NCBI GenBank assembly: GCA_964057225.1
Contig: OZ059895.1
Span: forward strand, 21,338,688 to 21,402,687
Direction: 5' to 3'
Length of the DNA stretch: 64,000 nucleotides
DNA from: Auanema rhodensis
Taxonomy: Eukaryota > Nematoda > Chromadorea > Rhabditida > Rhabditidae
Shown one piece after another: positions 35,728 through 49,764 of this stretch. Under the pieces are notes generated by a model, which did no database searches, had not been told where the DNA came from, and saw only the letters and a program-made list of their open reading frames with translations. Numbering within the stretch: the first letter of the stretch is position 1; each line of letters opens with the position of its first letter. The translations under genes were made by a program, and so were the position numbers.

Positions 35728-37833
35728 CTTTGCTTTGAAAAAAAAAATCTGAAAACATCTACTTTTTGCTAAATTATTTTGAAATTTTTCGAAAAAATTT
35801 TTGTCAAAATGTTTTTGGAAGCAATGTTGAGTGTACATGGAAACTCAACATACACTAATGCATCATTTTGCAAACGATCATAACTAATTTCTGTATTGAG
35901 CGTTTCTCAATGTAGTATAGTGCATTCGATGCGGATTTTTAAGCTGCGTCGATCTGTGTTTTCAGATTTGCGCTAGCTTAAAAATGCACCGAGATATCAA
36001 CTGATATATGTTCACACTTACATCCTCGATTTTCACCCTGAAGAATTAATTTTTCCGTTGAATAACATTGTCCATCGTCTTTGCCTTGAAAAAAAAAATC
36101 TGAAAACATCTACTTTTTGCTAAATTATTTTGAAATTTTTCGAAAAAATTTTTGTCAAAATGTTTTTGGAAGCAATGTTGAGTGTACATGGAAACTCAAC
36201 ATACACTAATGCATCATTTTTCAAACGATCATAACTAATTTCTGTATTGAGCGTTTCTCAATGTAGTATAGTGCATTCGATGCGGATTTTTAAGCTGCGT
36301 CGATCTGTGTTATCAGATTTGCGCTAGCTTAAAAATGCACCAAGATATCAACTGATATAAGTTCACACTTATATCCTCGATTTTCACCCTGAAGAATTAA
36401 TTTTTTCGTTGAATAACAATGTCCATCGTCTTTGCCTTGAAAAAAGAAATCTAAAAACATATACTTTTTGCTAAATTATTTTGAAATTTTTCGAAAAAAT
36501 TTTTGTCAAAATGTTTTTGGAAGCAATGTTGAGTGTACATGGAAACTCAACATACACTAATGCATCATTTTTCAAACGATCATAACTAATTTTTGTATTG
36601 AGCGTTTCTCAATGTAGTATAGTGCATTCGATGCGGATTTTTAAGCTGCGTCGATCTGGGTTATCAGATTTGCGCTAGCTTAAAAATGCACCAAGATATC
36701 AACTGATATAAGTTCACACTTATGTCCTCGATTTTCACCCTGAAGAATTAATTTTTTCGTTGAATAACATTGTCCATCGTCTTTGCTTTGAAAAAAAAAA
36801 TCTGAAAACATCTACTTTTTGCTAAATTATTTTGAAATTTTTCGAAAAAATTTTTGTCAAAATGTTTTTGGAAGCAATGTTGAGTGTACATGGAAACTCA
36901 ACATACACTAATGCATCATTTTGCAAACGATCATAACTAATTTCTGTATTGAGCGTTTCTCAATGTAGTATAGTGCATTCGATGCGGATTTTTAAGCTGC
37001 GTCGATCTGTGTTTTCAGATTTGCGCTAGCTTAAAAATGCACCGAGATATCAACTGATATATGTTCACACTTACATCCTCGATTTTCACCCTGAAGAATT
37101 AATTTTTCCGTTGAATAACATTGTCCATCGTCTTTGCCTTGAAAAAAAAAATCTGAAAACATCTACTTTTTGCTAAATTATTTTGAAATTTTTCGAAAAA
37201 ATTTTTGTCAAAATGTTTTTGGAAGCAATGTTGAGTGTACATGGAAACTCAACATACACTAATGCATCATTTTTCAAACGATCATAACTAATTTCTGTAT
37301 TGAGCGTTTCTCAATGTAGTATAGTGCATTCGATGCGGATTTTTAAGCTGCGTCGATCTGTGTTATCAGATTTGCGCTAGCTTAAAAATGCACCAAGATA
37401 TCAACTGATATAAGTTCACACTTATATCCTCGATTTTCACCCTGAAGAATTAATTTTTTCGTTGAATAACAATGTCCATCGTCTTTGCCTTGAAAAAAGA
37501 AATCTAAAAACATATACTTTTTGCTAAATTATTTTGAAATTTTTCGAAAAAATTTTTGTCAAAATGTTTTTGGAAGCAATGTTGAGTGTACATGGAAACT
37601 CAACATACACTAATGCATCATTTTTCAAACGATCATAACTAATTTTTGTATTGAGCGTTTCTCAATGTAGTATAGTGCATTCGATGCGGATTTTTAAGCT
37701 GCGTCGATCTGGGTTATCAGATTTGCGCTAGCTTAAAAATGCACCAAGATATCAACTGATATAAGTTCACACTTATGTCCTCGATTTTCACCCTGAAGAA
37801 TTAATTTTTTCGTTGAATAACATTGTCCATCGT
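35728..37833. repeat. Exact-looking 1053-bp three-unit tandem duplication
   Basis: Units at 35728, 36079 and 36430 recur at 36781, 37132 and 37483, exactly 1053 bp later. Rare tags match in both copies: gctttg start with gatatatg; caccaag with aacaatg; and aaaaaagaaatcta with catatac, gggttatcag and cttatgtcc. I found no difference between the copies by eye. It is among the youngest duplications in the window, or an assembly duplicate. Confidence 0.85.
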
Positions 37834-40800
37834 CTTTGCCTTGAAAAAAAAATCTGAAAACATCTACTTTTTGCTAAATTATTTTGAAATTTTTCGAAAA
37901 AATTTTTGTCAAAATGTTTTTGGAAGCAATGTTGAGTGTACATGGAAACTCAACATACACTAATGCATCATTTTGCAAACGATCATAACTAATTTCTGTA
38001 TTGAGCGTTTCTCAATGTAGTATAGTGCATTCGATGCGGATTTTTAAGCTGCGTCGATCTGTGTTTTCAGATTTGCGCTAGCTTAAAAATGCACCGAGAT
38101 ATCAACTGATATAAGTTCACACTTACATCCTCGATTTTCACCCTGAAGAATTAATTTTTCCGTTGAATAACATTGTCCATCGTCTTTGCCTTGAAAAAAA
38201 AAATCTGAAAACATCTACTTTTTGCTAAATTATTTTGAAATTTTTCGAAAAAATTTTTGTCAAAATGTTTTTGGAAGCAATGTTGAGTGTACATGGAAAC
38301 TCAACATACACTAATGCATCATTTTGCAAACGATCATAACTAATTTCTGTATTGAGCGTTTCTCAATGTAGTATAGTGCATTCGATGCGGATTTTTAAGC
38401 TGCGTCGATCTGTGTTTTCAGATTTGCGCTAGCTTAAAAATGCACCGAGATATCAACTGATATAAGGTCACACTTACATCCTCGATTTTCACCCTGAAGA
38501 ATTAATTTTTCCGTTGAATAACATTGTCCATCGTCTTTGCCTTGAAAAAAAAAATCTGAAAACATCTACTTTTTGCTAAATTATTTTGAAATTTTTCGAA
38601 AAAATTTTTGTCAAAATGTTTTTGGAAGCAATGTTGAGTGTACATGGAAACTCAACATACACTAATGCATCATTTTGCAAACGATCATAACTAATTTCTG
38701 TATTGAGCGTTTCTCAATGTAGTATAGTGCATTCGATGCGGATTTTTAAGCTGCGTCGATCTGTGTTTTCAGATTTGCGCTAGCTTAAAAATGCACCGAG
38801 ATATCAACTGATATAAGTTCACACTTACATCCTCGATTTTCACCCTGAAGAATTAATTTTTCCGTTGAATAACATTGTCCATCGTCTTTGCCTTGAAAAA
38901 AAAAATCTGAAAACATCTACTTTTTGCTAAATTATTTTGAAATTTTTCGAGAAAATTTTTGTCAAAATGTTTTTGGAAGCAATGTTGAGTGTACATGGAA
39001 ACTCAACATACACTAATGCATCATTTTTCAAACGATCATAACTAATTTTTGTATTGAGCGTTTCTCAATGTAGTATAGTGCATTCGATGCGGATTTTTAA
39101 GCTGCGTCGATCTGTGTTATCAGATTTGCGCTAGCTTAAAAATGCACCGAGATATCAACTGATATAAGTTCACACTTATATCCTCGATTTTCACCCTGAA
39201 GAATTAATTTTTTCGTTGAATAACAATGTCCATCGTCTTTGCCTTGAAAAAAAAATCTGAAAACATCTACTTTTTGCTAAATTATTTTGAAATTTTTCGA
39301 AAAAATTTTTGTCAAAATGTTTTTGGAAGCAATGTTGAGTGTACATGGAAACTCAACATACACTAATGCATCATTTTTCAAACGATCATAACTAATTTTT
39401 GTATTGAGCGTTTCTCAATGTAGTATAGTGCATTCGATGCGGATTTTTAAGCTGCGTCGATCTGTGTTATCAGATTTGCGCTAGCTTAAAAATGCACCAA
39501 GATATCAACTGATATAAGTTCACACTTATATCCTCGATTTTCACCCTGAAGAATTAATTTTTTCGTTGAATAACAATGTCCATCGTCTTTGCCTTGAAAA
39601 AAGGAATCTAAAAACATATACTTTTTGCTAAATTATTTTGAAATTTTTCGAAAAAATTTTTGTCAAAATGTTTTTGGAAGCAATGTTGAGTGTACATGGA
39701 AACTCAACATACACTAATGCATCATTTTTCAAACGATCATAACTAATTTTTGTATTGAGCGTTTCTCAATGTAGTATAGTGCATTCGATGCGGATTTTTA
39801 AGCTGCGTCGATCTGTGTTATCAGATTTGCGCTAGCTTAAAAATGCACCGAGATATCAACTGATATAAGTTCACACTTATATCCTCGATTTTCACCCTGA
39901 AGAATTAATTTTTTCGTTGAATAACAATGTCCATCGTCTTTGCCTTGAAAAAAAAAATCTGAAAACATCTACTTTTTGCTAAATTATTTTGAAATTTTTC
40001 GAAAAAATTTTTGTCAAAATGTTTTTGGAAGCAATGTTGAGTGTACATGGAAACTCAACATACACTAATGCATCATTTTTCAAACGATCATAACTAATTT
40101 TTGTATTGAGCGTTTCTCAATGTAGTATAGTGCATTCGATGCGGATTTTTAAGCTGCGTCGATCTGTGTTATCAGATTTGCGCTAGCTTAAAAATGCACC
40201 GAGATATCAACTGATATAAGTTCACACTTACATCCTCGATTTTCACCCTGAAGAATTAATTTTTCCGTTGAATAACATTGTCCATCGTCTTTGCCTTGAA
40301 AAAAAAAATCTGAAAACATCTACTTTTTGCTAAATTATTTTGAAATTTTTCGAAAAAATTTTTGTCAAAATGTTTTTGGAAGCAATGTTGAGTGTACATG
40401 GAAACTCAACATACACTAATGCATCATTTTTCAAACGATCATAACTAATTTCTGTATTGAGCGTTTCTCAATGTAGTATAGTGCATTCGATGCGGATTTT
40501 TAAGCTGCGTCGATCTGTGTTATCAGATTTGCGCTAGCTTAAAAATGCACCAAGATATCAACTGATATAAGTTCACACTTATATCCTCGATTTTCACCCT
40601 GAAGAATTAATTTTTTCGTTGAATAACAATGTCCATCGTCTTTGCCTTGAAAAAAGGAATCTAAAAACATATACTTTTTGCTAAATTATTTTGAAATTTT
40701 TCGAAAAAATTTTTGTCAAAATGTTTTTGGAAGCAATGTTGAGTGTACATGGAAACTCAACATACACTAATGCATCATTTTGCAAACGATCATAACTAAT

Positions 40801-43095
40801 TTCTGTATTGAGCGTTTCTCAATGTAGTATAGTGCATTCGATGCGGATTTTTAAGCTGCGTCGATCTGTGTTATCAGATTTGCGCTAGCTTAAAAATGCA
40901 CCGAGATATCAACTGATATAAGTTCACACTTATATCCTCGATTTTCACCCTGAAGAATTAATTTTTTCGTTGAATAACAATGTCCATCGTCTTTGCCTTG
41001 AAAAAAAAAATCTGAAAACATCTACTTTTTGCTAAATTATTTTGAAATTTTTCGAAAAAATTTTTGTCAAAATGTTTTTGGAAGCAATGTTGAGTGTACA
41101 TGGAAACTCAACATACACTAATGCATCATTTTTCAAACGATCATAACTAATTTTTGTATTGAGCGTTTCTCAATGTAGTATAGTGCATTCGATGCGGATT
41201 TTTAAGCTGCGTCGATCTGTGTTTTCAGATTTGCGCTAGCTTAAAAATGCACCGAGATATCAACTGATATAAGGTCACACTTACATCCTCGATTTTCACC
41301 CTGAAGAATTAATTTTTCCGTTGAATAACATTGTCCATCGTCTTTGCCTTGAAAAAAAAAATCTGAAAACATCTACTTTTTGCTAAATTATTTTGAAATT
41401 TTTCGAAAAAATTTTTGTCAAAATGTTTTTGGAAGCAATGTTGAGTGTACATGGAAACTCAACATACACTAATGCATCATTTTTCAAACGATCATAACTA
41501 ATTTCTGTATTGAGCGTTTCTCAATGTAGTATAGTGCATTCGATGCGGATTTTTAAGCTGCGTCGATCTGTGTTATCAGATTTGCGCTAGCTTAAAAATG
41601 CACCGAGATATCAACTGATATAAGTTCACACTTATATCCTCGATTTTCACCCTGAAGAATTAATTTTTTCGTTGAATAACAATGTCCATCGTCTTTGCCT
41701 TGAAAAAAGGAATCTAAAAACATATACTTTTTGCTAAATTATTTTGAAATTTTTCGAAAAAATTTTTGTCAAAATGTTTTTGGAAGCAATGTTGAGTGTA
41801 CATGGAAACTCAACATACACTAATGCATCATTTTGCAAACGATCATAACTAATTTCTGTATTGAGCGTTTCTCAATGTAGTATAGTGCATTCGATGCGGA
41901 TTTTTAAGCTGCGTCGATCTGTGTTTTCAGATTTGCGCTAGCTTAAAAATGCACCGAGATATCAACTGATATAAGGTCACACTTACATCCTCGATTTTCA
42001 CCCTGAAGAATTAATTTTTCCGTTGAATAACATTGTCCATCGTCTTTGCCTTGAAAAAAAAAATCTGAAAACATCTACTTTTTGCTAAATTATTTTGAAA
42101 TTTTTCGAAAAAATTTTTGTCAAAATGTTTTTGGAAGCAATGTTGAGTGTACATGGAAACTCAACATACACTAATGCATCATTTTGCAAACGATCATAAC
42201 TAATTTCTGTATTGAGCGTTTCTCAATGTAGTATAGTGCATTCGATGCGGATTTTTAAGCTGCGTCGATCTGTGTTATCAGATTTGCGCTAGCTTAAAAA
42301 TGCACCAAGATATCAACTGATATAAGTTCACACTTATATCCTCGATTTTCACCCTGAAGAATTAATTTTTTCGTTGAATAACATTGTCCATCGTCTTTGC
42401 CTTGAAAAAAAAAATCTGAAAACATCTACTTTTTGCTAAATTATTTTGAAATTTTTCGAAAAAATTTTTGTCAAAATGTTTTTGGAAGCAATGTTGAGTG
42501 TACATGGAAACTCAACATACACTAATGCATCATTTTGCAAACGATCATAACTAATTTCTGTATTGAGCGTTTCTCAATGTAGTATAGTGCATTCGATGCG
42601 GATTTTTAAGCTGCGTCGATCTGTGTTTTCAGATTTGCGCTAGCTTAAAAATGCACCGAGATATCAACTGATATAAGTTCACACTTACATCCTCGATTTT
42701 CACCCTGAAGAATTAATTTTTCCGTTGAATAACATTGTCCATCGTCTTTGCCTTGAAAAAAAAATCTGAAAACATCTACTTTTTGCTAAATTATTTTGAA
42801 ATTTTTCGAAAAAATTTTTGTCAAAATGTTTTTGGAAGCAATGTTGAGTGTACATGGAAACTCAACATACACTAATGCATCATTTTTCAAACGATCATAA
42901 CTAATTTTTGTATTGAGCGTTTCTCAATGTAGTATAGTGCATTCGATGCGGATTTTTAAGCTGCGTCGATCTGTGTTATCAGATTTGCGCTAGCTTAAAA
43001 ATGCACCGAGATATCAACTGATATAAGTTCACACTTATATCCTCGATTTTCACCCTGAAGAATTAATTTTTTCGTTGAATAACATTGTCCATCGT
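37834..43095. repeat. Mixed P and S units at the edge of the P-rich zone
   Basis: Fifteen units from 37834 to 42746. P units are at 37834, 38184, 38535, 41693, 42395 and in part elsewhere; S-like units with tttttcaaac and gttatcag alternate with them. The rare ataaggtca appears in the units at 38184, 40991 and 41693 (eight then two units apart). The 38886 unit has cgagaaaa (A66G). GG with catatac units occur at 39587, 40640 and 41693. The last full P unit of the window is 42395. Confidence 0.75.
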
Positions 43096-46000
43096 CTTTG
43101 CCATGAAAAAAGGAATCTAAAAACATCTACTTTTTGCTAAATTATTTTGAAATTTTTCGAAAAAATTTTTGTCAAAATGTTTTTGGAAGCAATGTTGAGT
43201 GTACATGGAAACTCAACATACACTAATGCATCATTTTGCAAACGATCATAACTAATTTCTGTATTGAGCGTTTCTCAATGTAGTATAGTGCATTCGATGC
43301 GGATTTTTAAGCTGCGTCGATCTGTGTTATCAGATTTGCGCTAGCTTAAAAATGCACCGAGATATCAACTGATATAAGTTCACACTTATATCCTCGATTT
43401 TCACCCTGAAGAATTAATTTTTTCGTTGAATAACATTGTCCATCGTCTTTGCCTTGAAAAAAAAAATCTGAAAACAACTACTTTTTGCTAAATTATTTTG
43501 AAATTTTTCGAAAAAATTTTTGTCAAAATGTTTTTGGAAGCAATGTTGAGTGTACATGGAAACTCAACATACACTAATGCATCATTTTTCAAACGATCAT
43601 AACTAATTTTTGTATTGAGCGTTTCTCAATGTAGTATAGTGCATTCGATGCGGATTTTTAAGCTGCGTCGATCTGTGTTATCAGATTTGCGCTAGCTTAA
43701 AAATGCACCGAGATATCAACTGATATAAGTTCACACTTATATCCTCGATTTTCACCCTGAAGAATTAATTTTTTCGTTGAATAACATTGTCCATCGTCTT
43801 TGCCATGAAAAAAGGAATCTAAAAACATCTACTTTTTGCTAAATTATTTTGAAATTTTTCGAAAAAATTTTTGTCAAAATGTTTTTGGAAGCAATGTTGA
43901 GTGTACATGGAAACTCAACATACACTAATGCATCATTTTTCAAACGATCATAACTAATTTTTGTATTGAGCGTTTCTCAATGTAGTATAGTGCATTCGAT
44001 GCGGATTTTTAAGCTGCGTCGATCTGTGTTATCAGATTTGCGCTAGCTTAAAAATGCACCGAGATATCAACTGATATAAGTTCACACTTACATCCTCGAT
44101 TTTCACCCTGAAGAATTAATTTTTCCGTTGAATAACATTGTCCATCGTCTTTGCCTTGAAAAAAGGAATCTAAAAACATCTACTTTTTGCTAAATTATTT
44201 TGAAATTTTTCGAAAAAATTTTTGTCAAAATGTTTTTGGAAGCAATGTTGAGTGTACATGGAAACTCAACATACACTAATGCATCATTTTTCAAACGATC
44301 ATAACTAATTTTTGTATTGAGCGTTTCTCAATGTAGTATAGTGCATTCGATGCGGATTTTTAAGCTGCGTCGATCTGTGTTATCAGATTTGCGCTAGCTT
44401 AAAAATGCACCGAGATATCAACTGATATAAGTTCACACTTATATCCTCGATTTTCACCCTGAAGAATTAATTTTTTCGTTGAATAACATTGTCCATCGTC
44501 TTTGCCATGAAAAAAGGAATCTAAAAACATCTACTTTTTGCTAAATTATTTTGAAATTTTTCGAAAAAATTTTTGTCAAAATGTTTTTGGAAGCAATGTT
44601 GAGTGTACATGGAAACTCAACATACACTAATGCATCATTTTTCAAACGATCATAACTAATTTTTGTATTGAGCGTTTCTCAATGTAGTATAGTGCATTCG
44701 ATGCGGATTTTTAAGCTGCGTCGATCTGTGTTATCAGATTTGCGCTAGCTTAAAAATGCACCGAGATATCAACTGATATAAGTTCACACTTATATCCTCG
44801 ATTTTCACCCTGAAGAATTAATTTTTTCGTTGAATAACATTGTCCATCGTCTTTGCCATGAAAAAAGGAATCTAAAAACATCTACTTTTTGCTAAATTAT
44901 TTTGAAATTTTTCGAAAAAAATTTTTGTCAAAATGTTTTTGGAAGCAATGTTGAGTGTACATGGAAACTCAACATACACTAATGCATCATTTTTCAAACG
45001 ATCATAACTAATTTTTGTATTGAGCGTTTCTCAATGTAGTATAGTGCATTCGATGCGGATTTTTAAGCTGCGTCGATCTGTGTTATCAGATTTGCGCTAG
45101 CTTAAAAATGCACCGAGATATCAACTGATATAAGTTCACACTTATATCCTCGATTTTCACCCTGAAGAATTAATTTTTTCGTTGAATAACATTGTCCATC
45201 GTCTTTGCCATGAAAAAAGGAATCTAAAAACATCTACTTTTTGCTAAATTATTTTGAAATTTTTCGAAAAAATTTTTGTCAAAATGTTTTTGGAAGCAAT
45301 GTTGAGTGTACATGGAAACTCAACATACACTAATGCATCATTTTGCAAACGATCATAACTAATTTCTGTATTGAGCGTTTCTCAATGTAGTATAGTGCAT
45401 TCGATGCGGATTTTTAAGCTGCGTCGATCTGTGTTATCAGATTTGCGCTAGCTTAAAAATGCACCGAGATATCAACTGATATAAGTTCACACTTATATCC
45501 TCGATTTTCACCCTGAAGAATTAATTTTTTCGTTGAATAACATTGTCCATCGTCTTTGCCTTGAAAAAAAAAATCTGAAAACAACTACTTTTTGCTAAAT
45601 TATTTTGAAATTTTTCGAAAAAATTTTTGTCAAAATGTTTTTGGAAGCAATGTTGAGTGTACATGGAAACTCAACATACACTAATGCATCATTTTTCAAA
45701 CGATCATAACTAATTTATGTATTGAGCGTTTCTCAATGTAGTATAGTGCATTCGATGCGGATTTTTAAGCTGCGTCGATCTGTGTTATCAGATTTGCGCT
45801 AGCTTAAAAATGCACCGAGATATCAACTGATATATGTTCACACTTATATCCTCGATTTTCACCCTGAAGAATTAATTTTTTCGTTGAATAACATTGTCCA
45901 TCGTCTTTGCCATGAAAAAAGGAATCTAAAAACATCTACTTTTTGCTAAATTATTTTGAAATTTTTCGAAAAAATTTTTGTCAAAATGTTTTTGGAAGCA

Positions 46001-48361
46001 ATGTTGAGTGTACATGGAAACTCAACATACACTAATGCATCATTTTTCAAACGATCATAACTAATTTTTGTATTGAGCGTTTCTCAATGTAGTATAGTGC
46101 ATTCGATGCGGATTTTTAAGCTGTGTCGATCTGTGTTATCAGATTTGCGCTAGCTTAAAAATGCACCGAGATATCAACTGATATAAGTTCACACTTATAT
46201 CCTCGATTTTCACCCTGAAGAATTAATTTTTTCGTTGAATAACATTGTCCATCGTCTTTGCCATGAAAAAAGGAATCTAAAAACATTTACTTTTTGCTAA
46301 ATTATTTTGAAATTTTTCGAAAAAATTTTTGTCAAAATGTTTTTGGAAGCAATGTTGAGTGTACATGGAAACTCAACATACACTAATGCATCATTTTGCA
46401 AACGATCATAACTAATTTCTGTATTGAGCGTTTCTCAATGTAGTATAGTGCATTCGATGCGGATTTTTAAGCTGCGTCGATCTGTGTTATCAGATTTGCG
46501 CTAGCTTAAAAATGCACCGAGATATCAACTGATATAAGTTCACACTTATATCCTCGATTTTCACCCTGAAGAATTAATGTTTTCGTTGAATAACATTGTC
46601 CATCGTCTTTGCCTTGAAAAAAAAAATCTGAAAACAACTACTTTTTGCTAAATTATTTTGAAATTTTTCGAAAAAATTTTTGTCAAAATGTTTTTGGAAG
46701 CAATGTTGAGTGTACATGGAAACTCAACATACACTAATGCATCATTTTTCAAACGATCATAACTAATTTTTGTATTAAGCGTTTCTCAATGTAGTATAGT
46801 GCATTCGATGCGGATTTTTAAGCTGCGTCGATCTGTGTTATCAGATTTGCGCTAGCTTAAAAATGCACCGAGATATCAACTGATATAAGTTCACACTTAT
46901 ATCCTCGATTTTCACCCTGAAGAATTAATTTTTTCGTTGAATAACATTGTCCATCGTCTTTGCCATGAAAAAAGGAATCTAAAAACATTTACTTTTTGCT
47001 AAATTATTTTGAAATTTTTCGAAAAAATTTTTGTCAAAATGTTTTTGGAAGCAATGTTGAGTGTACATGGAAACTCAACATACACTAATGCATCATTTTG
47101 CAAACGATCATAACTAATTTCTGTATTGAGCGTTTCTCAATGTAGTATAGTGCATTCGATGCGGATTTTTAAGCTGCGTCGATCTGTGTTATCAGATTTG
47201 CGCTAGCTTAAAAATGCACCGAGATATCAACTGATATAAGTTCACACTTATATCCTCGATTTTCACCCTGAAGAATTAATGTTTTCGTTGAATAACATTG
47301 TCCATCGTCTTTGCCTTGAAAAAAAAAATCTGAAAACAACTACTTTTTGCTAAATTATTTTGAAATTTTTCGAAAAAATTTTTGTCAAAATGTTTTTGGA
47401 AGCAATGTTGAGTGTACATGGAAACTCAACATACACTAATGCATCATTTTTCAAACGATCATAACTAATTTTTGTATCAAGCGTTTCTCAATGTAGTATA
47501 GTGCATTCGATGCGGATTTTTAAGCTGCGTCGATCTGTGTTATCAGATTTGCGCTAGCTTAAAAATGCACCGAGATATCAACTGATATAAGTTCACACTT
47601 ACATCCTCGATTTTCACCCTGAAGAATTAATTTTTCCGTTGAATAACATTGTCCATCGTCTTTGCCTTGAAAAAAAAAATCTGAAAACATCTACTTTTTG
47701 CTAAATTATTTTGAAATTTTTCGAAAAAATTTTTGTCAAAATGTTTTTGGAAGCAATGTTGAGTGTACATGGAAACTCAACATACACTAATGCATCATTT
47801 TTCAAACGATCATAACTAATTTTTGTATTAAGCGTTTCTCAATGTAGTATAGTGCATTCGATGCGGATTTTTAAGCTGCGTCGATCTGTGTTATCAGATT
47901 TGCGCTAGCTTAAAAATGCACCGAGATATCAACTGATATAAGTTCACACTTATATCCTCAATTTTCACCCTGAAGAATTAATTTTTTCGTTGAATAACAT
48001 TGTCCATCGTCTTTGCCTTGAAAAAAAAAATCTGAAAACAACTACTTTTTGCTAAATTATTTTGAAATTTTTCGAAAAAATTTTTGTCAAAATGTTTTTG
48101 GAAGCAATGTTGAGTGTACATGGAAACTCAACATACACTAATGCATCATTTTTCAAACGATCATAACTAATTTTTGTATCAAGCGTTTTTCAATGTAGTA
48201 TAGTGCATTCGATGCGGATTTTTAAGCTGCGTCGATCTGTGTTATCAGATTTGCGCTAGCTTAAAAATGCACCGAGATATCAACTGATATAAGTTCACAC
48301 TTATATCCTCGATTTTCACCCTGAAGAATTAATTTTTTCGTTGAATAACATTGTCCATCGT
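43096..48361. repeat. gccatg / caactac block
   Basis: Units with gccatg (T8A) start at 43096, 43798, 44500, 44851, 45203, 45905, 46256 and 46958. They alternate with long-A units having acaactac (43447, 45554, 46607, 47309, 48011). The basic two-unit module is gccatg then caactac, 702 bp. Nearly all alleles are S. The 44851 unit is 352 bp because of an extra A at 65-71. The 47309 unit carries P alleles only at its 3' end (cttacatcc, tttttccg), as does 43798. Confidence 0.8.
46256..47659. repeat. Two-unit (702-bp) duplication tagged by catttac and aatgttttcg
   Basis: The units at 46256 and 46958 share catttac, ttttgc and the rare gaattaatgttttcg. Each is followed by a caactac unit (46607 and 47309). 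The second caactac unit has ATCAAGCG and a P-type end where the first has ATTAAGCG and an S-type end. Confidence 0.82.
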
Positions 48362-49764
48362 CTTTGCCTTGAAAAAAGGAATCTAAAAACATTAACTTTT
48401 TGCTAAATTATTTTGAAATTTTTCGAAAAAATTTTTGTCAAAATGTTTTTGGAAACAATGTTGAGTGTACATGGAAACTCAACATACACTAATGCATCAT
48501 TTTGCAAACGATCATAACTAATTTCTGTATTGAGCGTTTCTCAATGTAGTATAGTGCATTCGATGCGGATTTTTAAGCTGCGTCGATCTGTGTTATCAGA
48601 TTTGCGCTAGCTTAAAAATGCACCGAGATATCAACTGATATAAGTTCACACTTATATCCTCGATTTTCACCCTGAAGAATTAATTTTTTCGTTGAATAAC
48701 ATTGTCCATCGTCTTTGCCTTGAAAAAAGGAATCTAAAAACATTAACTTTTTGCTAAATTATTTTGAAATTTTTCGAAAAAATTTTTGTCAAAATGTTTT
48801 TGGAAGCAATGTTGAGTGTACATGGAAACTCAACATACACTAATGCATCATTTTTCAAACGATCATAACTAATTTTTGTATTGAGCGTTTCTCAATATAG
48901 TATAGTGCATTCGATGCGGATTTTTAAGCAGCGTCGATCTGTGTTATCAGATTTGCACTAGCTTAAAAATGCACCGAGATATCAACTGATATAAGTTCAC
49001 ACTTATATCCTCGATTTTCACCCTGAAGAATTAATTTTTTCGTTGAATAACATTGTCCATCGTCTTTGCCTTGAAAAAAGGAATCTAAAAACATCTCCTT
49101 TTTGCTAAATTATTTTGAAATTTTTCGAAAAAAGTTTTGTCAAAATGTTTTTGGAAGCAATGTTGAGTGTACATGGAAACTCAACATACACTAATGCATC
49201 ATTTTTCAAACGATCATAACTAATTTTTGTATTAAGCGTTTCTCAATGTAGTATAGTGCATTCGATGCGGATTTTTAAGCTGCGTCGATCTGTGTTATCA
49301 GATTTGCGCTAGCTTAAAAATGCACCGAGATATCAACTGATATAAGTTCACACTTAGATCCTCGATTTTCACCCTGAAGAATTAATTTTTTCGTTGAATA
49401 ACATTGTCCATCGTCTTTGCCTTGAAAAAAAAATCTGAAAACAACTACTTTTTGCTAAATTATTTTGAAATTTTTCGAAAAAATTTTTGTCAAAATGTTT
49501 TTGGAAGCAATGTTGAGTGTACATGGAAACTCAACATACACTAATGCATCATTTTTCAAACGATCATAACTAATTTTTGTATTAAGCGTTTCTCAATGTA
49601 GTATAGTGCATTCGATGCGGATTTTTAAGCTGCGTCGATCTGTGTTATCAGATTTGCGCTAGCTTAAAAATGCACCGAGATATCAACTGATATAAGTTCA
49701 CACTTATATCCTCAATTTTCACCCTGAAGAATTAATTTTTTCGTTGAATAACATTGTCCATCGT
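48362..49764. repeat. Four divergent S units
   Basis: Units at 48362, 48713, 49064 and 49415. The first two share cattaac. Private changes are frequent: ggaaacaatg in the first; caatatag, aagcagcg and ttgcactag in the second; catctcc, aaaaaagttttg and cttagatcc in the third. The fourth has a shorter A-run (350 bp), caactac and cctcaat. These are among the least homogenised units in the window. Confidence 0.75.
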
